Positions 1 through 5,822 of a stretch of 5,822 nucleotides of DNA are shown one piece after another. The stretch spans positions 1-5,822 of the forward strand of contig QCJH01000032.1 in the NCBI GenBank assembly GCA_003216155.1. The letters run 5' to 3'. Every line of letters begins with the position of its first letter. The stretch's first letter is position 1. The DNA comes from Prochlorococcus sp. AG-409-A19. Lineage in GTDB: Bacteria > Cyanobacteriota > Cyanobacteriia > PCC-6307 > Cyanobiaceae. The translations under genes were made by a program, and so were the position numbers. A model generated the notes under the pieces. It was not told the origin of the DNA and made no database searches. It was given only the letters and a program-made list of their open reading frames with translations.

Positions 1-24
1 AAAGCACTTTAACCAAAGTGCTTT
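1..24. repeat. Perfect 10-bp inverted repeat, 4-nt loop, inside valS
   Basis: Positions 1-10 (AAAGCACTTT) and 15-24 (AAAGTGCTTT) are exact reverse complements separated by AACC, so the valS mRNA could fold into a 10-bp hairpin here. It lies in coding sequence near the start of the C-terminal region and is followed by no U-tract inside the window. The left edge of the window cuts it, so the stem may be longer. It may be chance within codons for Lys-Ser-Thr-Leu-Val-Lys-Val-Leu. Confidence 0.6.
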
Positions 25-2458
25 TACCAGTTATAAAACTTACCGGAACCCTCTCCGATGGTTTTAAACCAGCAACCGCTCTAAGATTACGGACAACTCG
101 AACAGCTTCAATTAACTCACCAAAAGATGCCTCCAGAGAGATATCTATATCCTTTTCGCATGCTTGGGGCCATTCCCTCAATGCAAGAAAAGTATTCTCA
201 GGCATCCCAGATAAAGCATGCCAAAGCTCTTCAGTCAAATGCGGCATTAAGGGATGAAGCATCACAAACAAATTCAAAAGTACCTTAACTAAAACTTGAC
301 GTGCAGTCTTTTGATCAAGCAAATCCTCTTCACAATGAACTGAATCAATAGTCAATCGACGTTTAATTAATTCTACATACCAATCGCAAACATCATTCCA
401 TGCAAATTCATATAAGCCCTTTGATGCTTCTCCAAGAGCATAATTTTCATATCTATCTTGAGTAATCTGAGTAACTCTCGCTAAACGAGAAAGGATCCAC
501 CGATCAGCTAACTTCAAAGATGAAGGTTCTATCTCCCCTAGTGCTTCTGGACTGGATCCATCCAGATTTATAAGAGCAAACCTTGTGACATTCCAAATCT
601 TATTTGCAAAATTTCTTGAGGCTTCAACAGTGGCAGAAGTGTCCTTGCTCCGGTCATAATCGAGACGAATATCTTGACCTGCACCAGCAACCTCACGAAC
701 CAAGGCAAATCTCAAAGCATCCGTTCCATATCGTTCAATTAACAACAAAGGGTCAATACCATTACCTGCACTTTTACTCATCTTTCTATTCTGTTCATCT
801 CTTACTAGTCCATGTATATAAACATTCGAAAAAGGCATAGAACCCGTAAAATGACCCGCCATCATTGTCATCCGAGCAACCCAAAAAAAGATAATGTCGA
901 AACCTGTAACCAGTGTCGTGGTTGGATACCAACGAGCAAAATCACTACTTGCTTCATTAGGCCAATCAAGAGTAGAAAATGGCCAAAGTCCACTTGAAAA
1001 CCAAGTATCTAAAACATCTTCATCTTGTTGAATAGTTGCAGACTCTCCATATTTTTCTTTAGCTTTTAAAAGAGCTTGTTCCTCAGAACGAGCAACTAAA
1101 AATGGAGTTTGATTTGTGAGCTTTCCTCCGGTTTCACTTACAACAAACCAGGCAGGTATTCTGTGTCCCCACCAAAGTTGTCTACTAATACACCAATCTC
1201 TAATTTCAACCAGCCAATCTCTATAAACCTTTTCCCAACGCTCTGGAATAAAGCGTGGTTGGCCGTTATCAAGAAAATCACGACATCTACTTGCAAGAGG
1301 TTCCATGCGTACAAACCACTGTGTTGACAGCAATGGCTCAATAGGCACCTTCCCCCTGTCTGAAAAAGGAACAGAATGATGATGCGATTCAACTTTTGCA
1401 AGTAGGCCTTCTATTTCCAATGCCTCCACAATCTCTTTACGTGCATCAAATCGATCCAGTCCCTCAAAACGGCCCGCATGATGATTCATGGTGCCGTCCT
1501 TATTCATCACCGTAATTTGAGGCAAATCATGACGTTGACCAATTGCAAAATCATTAGGGTCATGGGCAGGTGTGACCTTGACACATCCTGTGCCAAATTC
1601 AGTGTCAACATGTTCATCAGAAATAACAGGAATCTCTCTCCCTGTTAAAGGCAATAAAAGCATCTCTCCCACTAAATGCTGATAACGCCTATCTAACGGA
1701 TTCACAGCAACAGCCACATCACCAAGCATCGTTTCAGGACGAGTAGTGGCAACTTCAAGATGTGTTATTTCATCAGATTTAGAAGCTCTCGCGAGGGGAT
1801 AACGCAAATGCCATAAATATCCATCAACCTCCTTCATCTCCACTTCCAAATCACTGACAGCCGAACAAGATGCAGGGCACCAATTCACTAAATACTCACC
1901 TCGATAAATCAAACCTTGCTCAAACAAGCGAACAAATGCCTCTCGAACAGCAGTACTTAATCCATCATCCAAAGTAAAACGCTGCCGTTGCCAATCCACC
2001 GAATACCCCAATCGACGAAGTTGATCGACAATCTTGCCCCCACTCTGTGCTTTCCAAGCCCAAGCATGCTCTAAAAAAGCTGCACGACCTACCTCATAAC
2101 GACTTAAACCTTTGTCCTTAAGCTGCTTTTCAAGAATTGTCTGTACTGCTATAGACGCATGATCAGTACCAGGCAAACAGAGAACATTCTTTCCACGTAA
2201 TCGCTGAAATCTGACAACAGCATCAATTAACGCAGTATTGAAAGCATGTCCCATGTGAAGACTCCCCGTCACATTGGGAGGGGGAATAACAACGGAAAAA
2301 GGTTCACCAGGCGCAGACGGATCGGGATGAAATGCTCCTTGCTCATCCCAAGCTTTCTGCCATCGATGTTCCGTTCCCTTAGGGTCATAGGTCTTAGGCA
2401 GACCACGATGATTCAGCCAAAAATTATTTTTTTCAGCGCTCACTTCAGACACAGTCAC
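1..2458 (-). CDS. valS: Valyl-tRNA synthetase (class Ia), C-terminus cut by window edge
   Basis: Cytoplasmic enzyme that joins valine to tRNA-Val using ATP and hydrolyses mischarged Thr-tRNA-Val. I read 819 in-frame codons on the minus strand with no frameshift. The HIGH-type signature HMGH is at residues 68-71 after PPPNVTGS, and GTDHA follows in the catalytic core. TTRPET at 238-243 belongs to the CP1 editing domain. WWGHRIPAW and the KMSKS loop (559-563) complete the active site. The anticodon-binding helical domain has DWYVE around W693. The family usually has about 900 residues, so roughly 100 are missing, mainly the C-terminal coiled-coil arm. In-frame TAG lies three codons upstream, leaving only GTG at 2458 or GTG at 2452 as starts, the next ATG being far inside. 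I chose 2458 because it overlaps the stop of the upstream small ORF (GTGA). No strong Shine-Dalgarno is seen. The identification is firm; the exact start is less so. Confidence 0.97.
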   Translation of the reverse strand, partial: MTVSEVSAEKNNFWLNHRGLPKTYDPKGTEHRWQKAWDEQGAFHPDPSAPGEPFSVVIPPPNVTGSLHMGHAFNTALIDAVVRFQRLRGKNVLCLPGTDHASIAVQTILEKQLKDKGLSRYEVGRAAFLEHAWAWKAQSGGKIVDQLRRLGYSVDWQRQRFTLDDGLSTAVREAFVRLFEQGLIYRGEYLVNWCPASCSAVSDLEVEMKEVDGYLWHLRYPLARASKSDEITHLEVATTRPETMLGDVAVAVNPLDRRYQHLVGEMLLLPLTGREIPVISDEHVDTEFGTGCVKVTPAHDPNDFAIGQRHDLPQITVMNKDGTMNHHAGRFEGLDRFDARKEIVEALEIEGLLAKVESHHHSVPFSDRGKVPIEPLLSTQWFVRMEPLASRCRDFLDNGQPRFIPERWEKVYRDWLVEIRDWCISRQLWWGHRIPAWFVVSETGGKLTNQTPFLVARSEEQALLKAKEKYGESATIQQDEDVLDTWFSSGLWPFSTLDWPNEASSDFARWYPTTTLVTGFDIIFFWVARMTMMAGHFTGSMPFSNVYIHGLVRDEQNRKMSKSAGNGIDPLLLIERYGTDALRFALVREVAGAGQDIRLDYDRSKDTSATVEASRNFANKIWNVTRFALINLDGSSPEALGEIEPSSLKLADRWILSRLARVTQITQDRYENYALGEASKGLYEFAWNDVCDWYVELIKRRLTIDSVHCEEDLLDQKTARQVLVKVLLNLFVMLHPLMPHLTEELWHALSGMPENTFLALREWPQACEKDIDISLEASFGELIEAVRVVRNLRAVAGLKPSERVPVSFITGKSTLVKVL

Positions 2459-2613
2459 ATAGATCTATCATCAGACCATGCTCTCAAAAGACAGTTGATC
2501 TGCAAACAATCAATCAGCAATGAAGCATAAGAAAATAAGTCGAGACCACTATTGCCAAATGCACTCCATTTTAGGGAAGCTGATTTAAAAATATCTTTTT
2601 CGACAGGCTTCAT
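2455..2613 (-). CDS. Small ORF (52 aa) overlapping the valS start
   Basis: I do not recognise this protein. The frame starts at ATG (2613-2611), reads [20 protein letters not shown] and onward for 52 codons, and ends with ATG TGA. Its stop shares bases with the GTG start of valS (GTGA), a layout typical of translationally coupled bacterial genes. It begins 31 nt after the stop of the 161-residue gene on the same strand, so it sits in an otherwise empty gap of the apparent operon. The middle (residues about 24-45) is hydrophobic and leucine-rich with two cysteines; the C-terminus is charged (RAWSDDRS). No Shine-Dalgarno is evident before the ATG. It could be a real small protein, a leader peptide that sets valS translation, or a chance frame. 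The overlap and the position favour a real one, but nothing confirms expression. Confidence 0.5.
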   Translation of the reverse strand: MKPVEKDIFKSASLKWSAFGNSGLDLFSYASLLIDCLQINCLLRAWSDDRSM

Positions 2614-2644
2614 ATGAATAATGTCAAGAGAAAGTAGTCTTTAT

Positions 2645-3130
2645 CTATATCGCGTTACCTGATAGTTCAGTTTTACATTGCAAAAACCATGGAACTGCAA
2701 CCAGGCCCTCAACTATTTGCCAAGATCTTCGATCAAGAACAACCATTTGATCCAAACCCACTGTCTCTAAAGCAATTTGCACTTGATCATTTGTAACCAT
2801 ATGCCCTGGTTGCAATGACATAACAAAAGCATGTTTTTCAGCAGGATCAGCCATAAGCTTCATTTCCAGATTCTCCAAAGTACGTTCAAAGAAAATCCTC
2901 CTCATACGAGATATGAGTTGGAACCCTAAAGAGTCTGCAAACAATTGAAGGCTCTTTTGCTCCCCAGATAAACCACAGTTCAAAGCTAGCCATATCAATA
3001 ACTTAGCCCAACTATCAATTGTCCATAACGGCTCAAAACTATTGCGATGCTGACGAACCAATTCAGTCAAAGCAAATTCACACATTTTTGCCTGTATGGC
3101 CAATTTTGAATCATCTTTCATAGGAGACAT
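2645..3130 (-). CDS. Conserved-looking hypothetical protein, 161 aa
   Basis: Function unknown; I recognise no catalytic motif. The 161-residue product looks soluble and mostly helical, with a Trp-rich stretch at about residues 36-50 (LWTIDSWAKLLIWLALNCG), then a basic segment with RMRRIFFER near residue 80, and a C-terminal part with paired hydrophobic strands (QMVVLDRRSWQIVEGLVAV). The hydrophobic run containing LLIWLAL is too short and mixed to call a membrane helix. Two in-frame ATGs, at 3130 and 3121, are possible starts; GAGAAG directly abuts the first, which is too close for a normal ribosome-binding site. The gene diverges from the 86-residue gene across 48 bp, which must hold promoters for both sides. 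It reads toward the small ORF and valS, so it is probably the first gene of that minus-strand operon. Base composition matches its neighbours. Confidence 0.85.
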   Translation of the reverse strand: MSPMKDDSKLAIQAKMCEFALTELVRQHRNSFEPLWTIDSWAKLLIWLALNCGLSGEQKSLQLFADSLGFQLISRMRRIFFERTLENLEMKLMADPAEKHAFVMSLQPGHMVTNDQVQIALETVGLDQMVVLDRRSWQIVEGLVAVPWFLQCKTELSGNAI

Positions 3131-3167
3131 CTTCTCAACAAAAGGTCAAACTGGTATTAGCTCAAAC

Positions 3168-3171
3168 GAGG
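3168..3171 (+). promoter_or_regulatory. Shine-Dalgarno GAGG before the 86-aa gene
   Basis: GAGG lies 7 nt before the ATG at 3179, the best-placed ribosome-binding site in the window, and it supports that start. Most other genes here lack one. Confidence 0.6.
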
Positions 3172-3178
3172 TACTGAA

Positions 3179-3439
3179 ATGTCTCTAGATCTGAATGACC
3201 CTGAACTCGAATTTTCGGATCTGGTCTATGTCTATCAAAGCTGGGTCATTGCAATGATCAATGATGAAAAACTAGAAGGAGAAGAAAAGCTCTTAACAGA
3301 CGACATTACAGAAGAAGCGCTCAATGCAATGAGATTTCTACCTGGAGAAGTAACAAGTGCTATTGAAACCAGTCTTGCTCGTGTCTATGAAGTGGACCCA
3401 GATGAACTTGCAAACCTTCTTTTCCCAGAGGAAGAATAA
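3179..3439 (+). CDS. Small acidic hypothetical protein, 86 aa
   Basis: Function unknown. The product is strikingly acidic: about two dozen Asp/Glu against four Lys/Arg, ending in PEEE. It has no signal peptide, no membrane segment and no cysteine. An aromatic cluster (VYVYQSWV) at residues about 16-23 is followed by an acidic linker rich in Glu and Lys, then a predicted helical half (EEALNAMRFL, SAIETSLARVYEV). Such small acidic proteins are often partner-binding or regulatory, but that is inference only. The start at ATG 3179 is supported by GAGG 7 nt upstream. It diverges from the 161-residue gene across 48 bp. The possible 58-residue minus-strand gene converges on it with only 2 nt between the stops. 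Confidence 0.85.
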   Translation: MSLDLNDPELEFSDLVYVYQSWVIAMINDEKLEGEEKLLTDDITEEALNAMRFLPGEVTSAIETSLARVYEVDPDELANLLFPEEE

Positions 3440-3441
3440 CT

Positions 3442-3618
3442 TCAATGAAAAGCAAGAAATTCTTTAAGTAATCCCTTCTGCAAAAGAGGTACAACCCTAT
3501 TTGGATCGGTTATCTCTCCATAAACATTACTAGGAGGGTACATAGGGCAATTGATAGATTGATACAAATAGAGCTGGGGCAGTACTTTGAGTGAATTTCC
3601 TTCTCTTCCAAACGCCAT
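3442..3618 (-). CDS. Possible small protein (58 aa) antisense in the 3440-3586 gap
   Basis: A minus-strand frame from ATG at 3618 to TGA at 3442 gives 58 residues that read like a real protein: MAFGREGNSLKVLPQLYLYQ at the start, later CPMYPPSNVYGEITDPNR, and an amphipathic end VVPLLQKGLLKEF. I do not recognise the family. It fills the only unexplained gap between the 86- and 99-residue genes and ends 2 nt from the stop of the former. Against it: no Shine-Dalgarno, and its first 11 codons overlap the opposite-strand 99-residue gene if that starts at TTG 3587. The overlap disappears if that gene starts at its internal ATG 3644, or if this one starts at its own internal ATG 3543 (33 residues). 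A 58-codon open frame has a few percent chance of arising at random at this base composition, so this is a candidate rather than a firm call. Confidence 0.38.
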   Translation of the reverse strand: MAFGREGNSLKVLPQLYLYQSINCPMYPPSNVYGEITDPNRVVPLLQKGLLKEFLAFH

Positions 3619-3886
3619 AAGCCATAAACAGCTTCACTCATTAATGAATGCTGTTAAAAAAAATAATCCTGACAATGAAGCTCACCAACAAAAACCCAAT
3701 GAAACCAGCGAATTTAAAGCGATGTTAAATGAATGGAGTCATGCCAGTAAGAAATTATTAAAGACTCTTGAAATGGAAAATAGTGCAATATTGAATGAAT
3801 TAGAGCCAAAGCAGAATATGGCTCTGGGCGCCTTACAAGCTCATCTTCATATGGCAATGAAAGCTAAATCAGTCATAGAAAATTAA
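3587..3886 (+). CDS. Hypothetical helical protein, 99 aa, TTG start
   Basis: Function unknown. In-frame TAG at 3569 leaves TTG at 3587 as the only upstream start codon, and GGGG at 3576-3579 is spaced 7 nt before it. The alternative is ATG at 3644 (Met20), which has no ribosome-binding site. With TTG the protein begins MSEFPSLPN, followed by a polar Asn/Gln/Lys-rich linker to about residue 42, then a long, probably helical second half (FKAMLNEWSHASKKLLKTLE to the end) rich in Ala, Leu, Met, Glu and Lys. It has no cysteine, signal peptide or membrane segment. It converges on the HesB-like gene with 61 nt between the stops. I see no convincing terminator hairpin there, so the two transcripts may overlap at their 3' ends. 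Confidence 0.75.
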   Translation: MSEFPSLPNAISHKQLHSLMNAVKKNNPDNEAHQQKPNETSEFKAMLNEWSHASKKLLKTLEMENSAILNELEPKQNMALGALQAHLHMAMKAKSVIEN

Positions 3887-3947
3887 TAGTATAATAAAAG
3901 AAATTAACTTTACGAAATACCTGACCTGATAATCAACTTGCCAAAAT

Positions 3948-4298
3948 TTAGGTGCAAGGAAGTTGGCGAAAACCTGCGCCACATGCACAACTTTCACTGC
4001 CAATAGGAGAAGTAATTAAAAAACCACCTCCACTTAAATCACCATAGTAATCAAGACAAAGGCCTTGAAAAATTGCAAACTGCTCTTTTGGAGCAAATAG
4101 TGTTACCCCATCCACTCTTACTACTGGTACACCTGAGAAATCTCCTGGGCGCAGCCTGATATGGAACCAACCTTCTCCGCAAGTATCCTCAACCAAATCT
4201 AAATGCATAATCCCAGGATTCTTTCCATTAGCAGCTTGACGACCCAACTCTGCGGCTGCTCTTGGCGTAATACTGAGAATGCGATCCCTTTGCGGCAT
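3948..4298 (-). CDS. HesB/IscA-type iron-sulfur cluster assembly protein
   Basis: A-type scaffold or carrier that holds iron-sulfur clusters (or iron) and hands them to apo-proteins in the cytoplasm. The 116-residue length fits the family. The three ligand cysteines are present: C40 in EDTCGEGW, and C104 and C106 in the C-terminal ESCACGAGF. The family signature before them, DYYGDLSGGGFLITSPIG (residues about 83-100), matches the usual DY-x3-L-x-GGGF pattern. The N-terminal ITPRAAAEL is the typical first helix. An extra cysteine, C115, lies next to the last residue. Compared with bacterial IscA the segment around C40 is divergent (TCGEGW), as in the cyanobacterial HesB-like branch, so I do not assign a specific symbol such as erpA or sufA. 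It is a single gene here without suf partners. Its start at ATG 4298 lies about 20 nt after a good promoter. Confidence 0.9.
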   Translation of the reverse strand: MPQRDRILSITPRAAAELGRQAANGKNPGIMHLDLVEDTCGEGWFHIRLRPGDFSGVPVVRVDGVTLFAPKEQFAIFQGLCLDYYGDLSGGGFLITSPIGSESCACGAGFRQLPCT

Positions 4299-4314
4299 AG
4301 AAGAAAGTCATAGA

Positions 4315-4356
4315 TATTGAAAGTTTATAACTGAGAAGCCGCAAAAACTTTCAATA
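4315..4356. repeat. Perfect 12-bp inverted repeat at the HesB-like promoter
   Basis: TATTGAAAGTTT at 4315-4326 and AAACTTTCAATA at 4345-4356 are exact reverse complements with 18 bp between. The arms cover the proposed -10 and -35 boxes of the HesB-like gene. This could be an operator for a dimeric regulator, or a hairpin. It does not resemble the CAAC-N6-GTTG type site I associate with SufR, so no regulator is named. Confidence 0.75.
4324..4354 (-). promoter_or_regulatory. Candidate sigma-70 promoter of the HesB-like gene
   Basis: On the minus strand TTGAAA (4354-4349, 5 of 6 to consensus) and TATAAA (4329-4324, 5 of 6) are separated by 19 bp, somewhat longer than the usual 17. Transcription would begin near 4317, leaving a 5' leader of about 20 nt before the ATG at 4298. 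Both boxes lie in the arms of the 12-bp inverted repeat. Confidence 0.5.
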
Positions 4357-4419
4357 GAACAGAGCTAGGTCAGGGAGTAATACAAAAAAAATTTGTTTCG
4401 TGAGGAGAAATTGAGAGAA

Positions 4420-4491
<72 letters not shown>

Positions 4492-4547
4492 ATACATGCA
4501 ATTCTGCACTAATGATGCAGCCTAGCCACATTAACCAATAAATCCAT

Positions 4548-5015
4548 ATGGCTTCCGGTAAAGAGCATGACAGATCAACCAAACTATGGAGTATTCCTTT
4601 TGGTATAGGTTTAGCAATTTTAATGGATGTAAGAGCTGGCTTAATAGGAGGCCTAGGATTTTTCATAGGAGGACTTTGGCTGTCTCCAGATTTAGATACA
4701 AAATCAAGATCACTGAAACGTTGGGGCATCCTCCAAAAAATCTGGTTGCCCTATAGGAAATTATTGCCCCACAGAAGTTTTTTTTCGCATGCACCATTCA
4801 TAGGGACTGCGCTAAGACTTAGCTACCTGATTGCATGGTTATTAATCATAATTAATATCATGAAATTCCTAGGCCTAATTCCTCCAATAGCTATCTTTGA
4901 AATAGTGCAGAAACAAATCCAAACCTACTTTCAAGAAGCATTAGCCTTATTTATTGGCATTGAAGCTAGCGCAATGCTTCATTTAATTAAAGATGGTGAT
5001 CCAATCTCTAAATAA
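4548..5015 (+). CDS. DUF2227-type putative metal-binding membrane protein
   Basis: The 155-residue protein resembles the cyanobacterial DUF2227 family, annotated as putative metal-binding and related in pattern to YdjM-like membrane-bound hydrolases; the substrate is unknown. Spread-out His and Asp residues fit such a site: H7-D8 at the N-terminus, D48 and D50 in LSPDLDT, H75 and H81 in PHRSFFSHAP, and H145 with D149 and D151 near the C-terminus. Hydrophobic segments at about residues 16-46, 84-117 and 128-147 suggest two to three membrane passes. The start at ATG 4548 gives the conserved-looking MASGKEHDR, although no Shine-Dalgarno precedes it. The gene diverges from tRNA-Val and is followed 59 nt later by mazG on the same strand, so they may be co-transcribed. 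The family call rests on motif recall and is fairly, not fully, sure. Confidence 0.8.
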   Translation: MASGKEHDRSTKLWSIPFGIGLAILMDVRAGLIGGLGFFIGGLWLSPDLDTKSRSLKRWGILQKIWLPYRKLLPHRSFFSHAPFIGTALRLSYLIAWLLIIINIMKFLGLIPPIAIFEIVQKQIQTYFQEALALFIGIEASAMLHLIKDGDPISK

Positions 5016-5074
5016 TTAGCAATTAATAGCCATCAGTGGGAAGGTAACCTTAATGACTCAAATCAAGAAAAATA

Positions 5075-5822
5075 ATGGAAGAGCCTACTGCAATGAATGC
5101 AATCTCAGAGTTAGTAGATGTTGTCGCTCAATTAAGAGATCCGAAAAATGGCTGTCCTTGGGATCTTGCACAAAATCACAACTCACTAATTCCTTTTCTA
5201 ATAGAAGAAGCATATGAAGTTGTCAATGCAATCAGGCATGAACAAGACAAGGAACTAATCGAAGAATTAGGAGATCTTCTATTACAAGTAGTTCTGCACG
5301 CACAAATAGCAAAAGAAGAGCAGCGTTTCTCACTTAAAGAGATTGCACAAAGCATCAAAACAAAATTAATCAGACGACATCCGCACGTTTTTAGTAGCAC
5401 AGTAGCAAAGGATATTAAGTCAGTTAAGAAACTTTGGGAATCAATAAAAAAATCAGAACAGAGCTTAGAGATATCTAAAAGTCCAATAAGTGATAATCTT
5501 CGAAGAAAAATACGTTCACAACCCGCACTCTCTGGAGCAATGCGCATCTCTAAAGAAATCTCTCAAGCAGGGTTTGAATGGCCAACAATTAATAATGTCT
5601 TTGAAAAGGTAAATGAAGAAATTGATGAGCTAAAAGAAGCAATAGAAAATAATGATAAAGAACATGCCGAACAAGAGCTAGGGGATGTGCTTTTCACCCT
5701 GGTTAATGTTGCAAGATGGTGCAAATTAGACCCAGAGGAAGGCCTGGCGAGTACTAATATTCGCTTCATAGATCGTTTTTCATATATAGAAAATTATCTC
5801 GGCGAAGAACTTTACAAAGCAT
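5075..5822 (+). CDS. mazG: MazG nucleoside triphosphate pyrophosphohydrolase, 3' end cut
   Basis: MazG hydrolyses (d)NTPs to the monophosphate and pyrophosphate, cleaning nucleotide pools; in E. coli it also lowers ppGpp. I read 249 codons to the right edge without a stop; E. coli MazG has about 263 residues, so only a short tail should be missing. Two tandem MazG domains are seen. The first has CPWD (27-30), the metal-binding EEAYE (E44, E45, E48) and ELGD (E64, D67), then RRHPHVF (100-106). The second has EEIDE (E181, E182, E185) and ELGD (E201, D204). Both metal sites look intact, and the length and order match the housekeeping two-domain enzyme rather than short phage MazG. The start could be ATG 5075 (used here) or ATG 5093 (Met7), which has GGAAGAG about 9 nt upstream and may be the better one. 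Confidence 0.95.
   Translation, partial: MEEPTAMNAISELVDVVAQLRDPKNGCPWDLAQNHNSLIPFLIEEAYEVVNAIRHEQDKELIEELGDLLLQVVLHAQIAKEEQRFSLKEIAQSIKTKLIRRHPHVFSSTVAKDIKSVKKLWESIKKSEQSLEISKSPISDNLRRKIRSQPALSGAMRISKEISQAGFEWPTINNVFEKVNEEIDELKEAIENNDKEHAEQELGDVLFTLVNVARWCKLDPEEGLASTNIRFIDRFSYIENYLGEELYKA

Noticed and set aside
2246..2530. 94-codon plus-strand frame
   Set aside because: It lies opposite the start of valS, including the HMGH region, and is a shadow of that gene.
2622..2627. Perfect -35 hexamer TTGACA on the minus strand upstream of valS
   Set aside because: No acceptable -10 box is found 16-18 bp downstream, and a start there would leave the 52-codon ORF without its ATG on the transcript.
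3530..3540. Strong Shine-Dalgarno-like AGGAGGG on the plus strand
   Set aside because: No suitable start follows at the right distance (TTG 3551 gives a 3-codon frame). On the minus strand it is simply the Pro-Pro codons of the possible 58-residue protein.
3887..3960. Bidirectional terminator between the convergent 99-aa and HesB-like genes
   Set aside because: Only a 5-bp CTTGC/GCAAG pairing with a 12-nt loop is present at 3938-3959, partly in coding sequence and without a T-run.
4382..4396. Run of eight T on the minus strand after the tRNA, with 5-bp ACAAA/TTTGT arms, as a terminator
   Set aside because: The stem is entirely weak and made mostly of the T-run itself; no GC-rich hairpin precedes it, so I do not call a terminator.
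4504..4520. Short CTGCA/TGCAG inverted repeat between the tRNA and the DUF2227-type gene
   Set aside because: A 5-bp stem is expected by chance and matches no known promoter or operator element.
5053..5220. ATG-started plus-strand frame of about 55 codons upstream of and overlapping mazG
   Set aside because: It is out of frame with the clear MazG reading and its product is low-quality and Ser/Arg/Cys-rich, as expected of a shadow.

Overview
The window looks like a piece of a marine picocyanobacterial chromosome, most like a low-light Prochlorococcus. This is inferred from the AT-rich composition (roughly 40% GC by eye), mostly weak or absent Shine-Dalgarno sequences, short intergenic gaps, no HIP1 octamers, a tRNA gene without an encoded CCA, and the set of protein families. 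The exact strain cannot be fixed from the sequence alone. No transposase, integrase, phage gene or CRISPR array is visible.

Layout. Positions 1-2458 (minus strand) hold most of valS, valyl-tRNA synthetase, whose C-terminal end runs off the left edge. Just upstream on the same strand is a 52-codon open frame (2455-2613) whose stop overlaps the valS GTG start in a GTGA junction. Upstream of that is a 161-residue protein of unknown function (2645-3130). These three probably form one minus-strand operon. Diverging from it on the plus strand is an 86-residue, very acidic unknown protein (3179-3439). Next comes a 99-residue, helix-rich unknown protein (3587-3886) with a likely TTG start. Between these two, on the minus strand, lies a possible 58-residue protein (3442-3618). 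A HesB/IscA-type iron-sulfur assembly protein (3948-4298, minus) converges on the 99-residue gene. Its promoter is embedded in a perfect 12-bp inverted repeat. A tRNA-Val(UAC) gene (4420-4491, minus) follows. On the plus strand are a DUF2227-type putative metal-binding membrane protein (4548-5015) and mazG (5075 to the right edge), a nucleoside triphosphate pyrophosphohydrolase.

How the parts relate. The clear functions are housekeeping: charging tRNA-Val, supplying a valine tRNA, iron-sulfur cluster assembly, and nucleotide-pool cleaning. valS and a tRNA that is its own substrate lie about 2 kb apart on the same strand, which may be coincidence. The least explained part is about 2455-3886, where up to five small proteins without a recognised function are packed together; two of these (52 and 58 residues) are short enough to be missed by automated annotation. 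I see no convincing exotic system. The items most worth following up are the GTGA-coupled ORF in front of valS, the dyad at the HesB-like promoter, and the antisense 58-codon frame.
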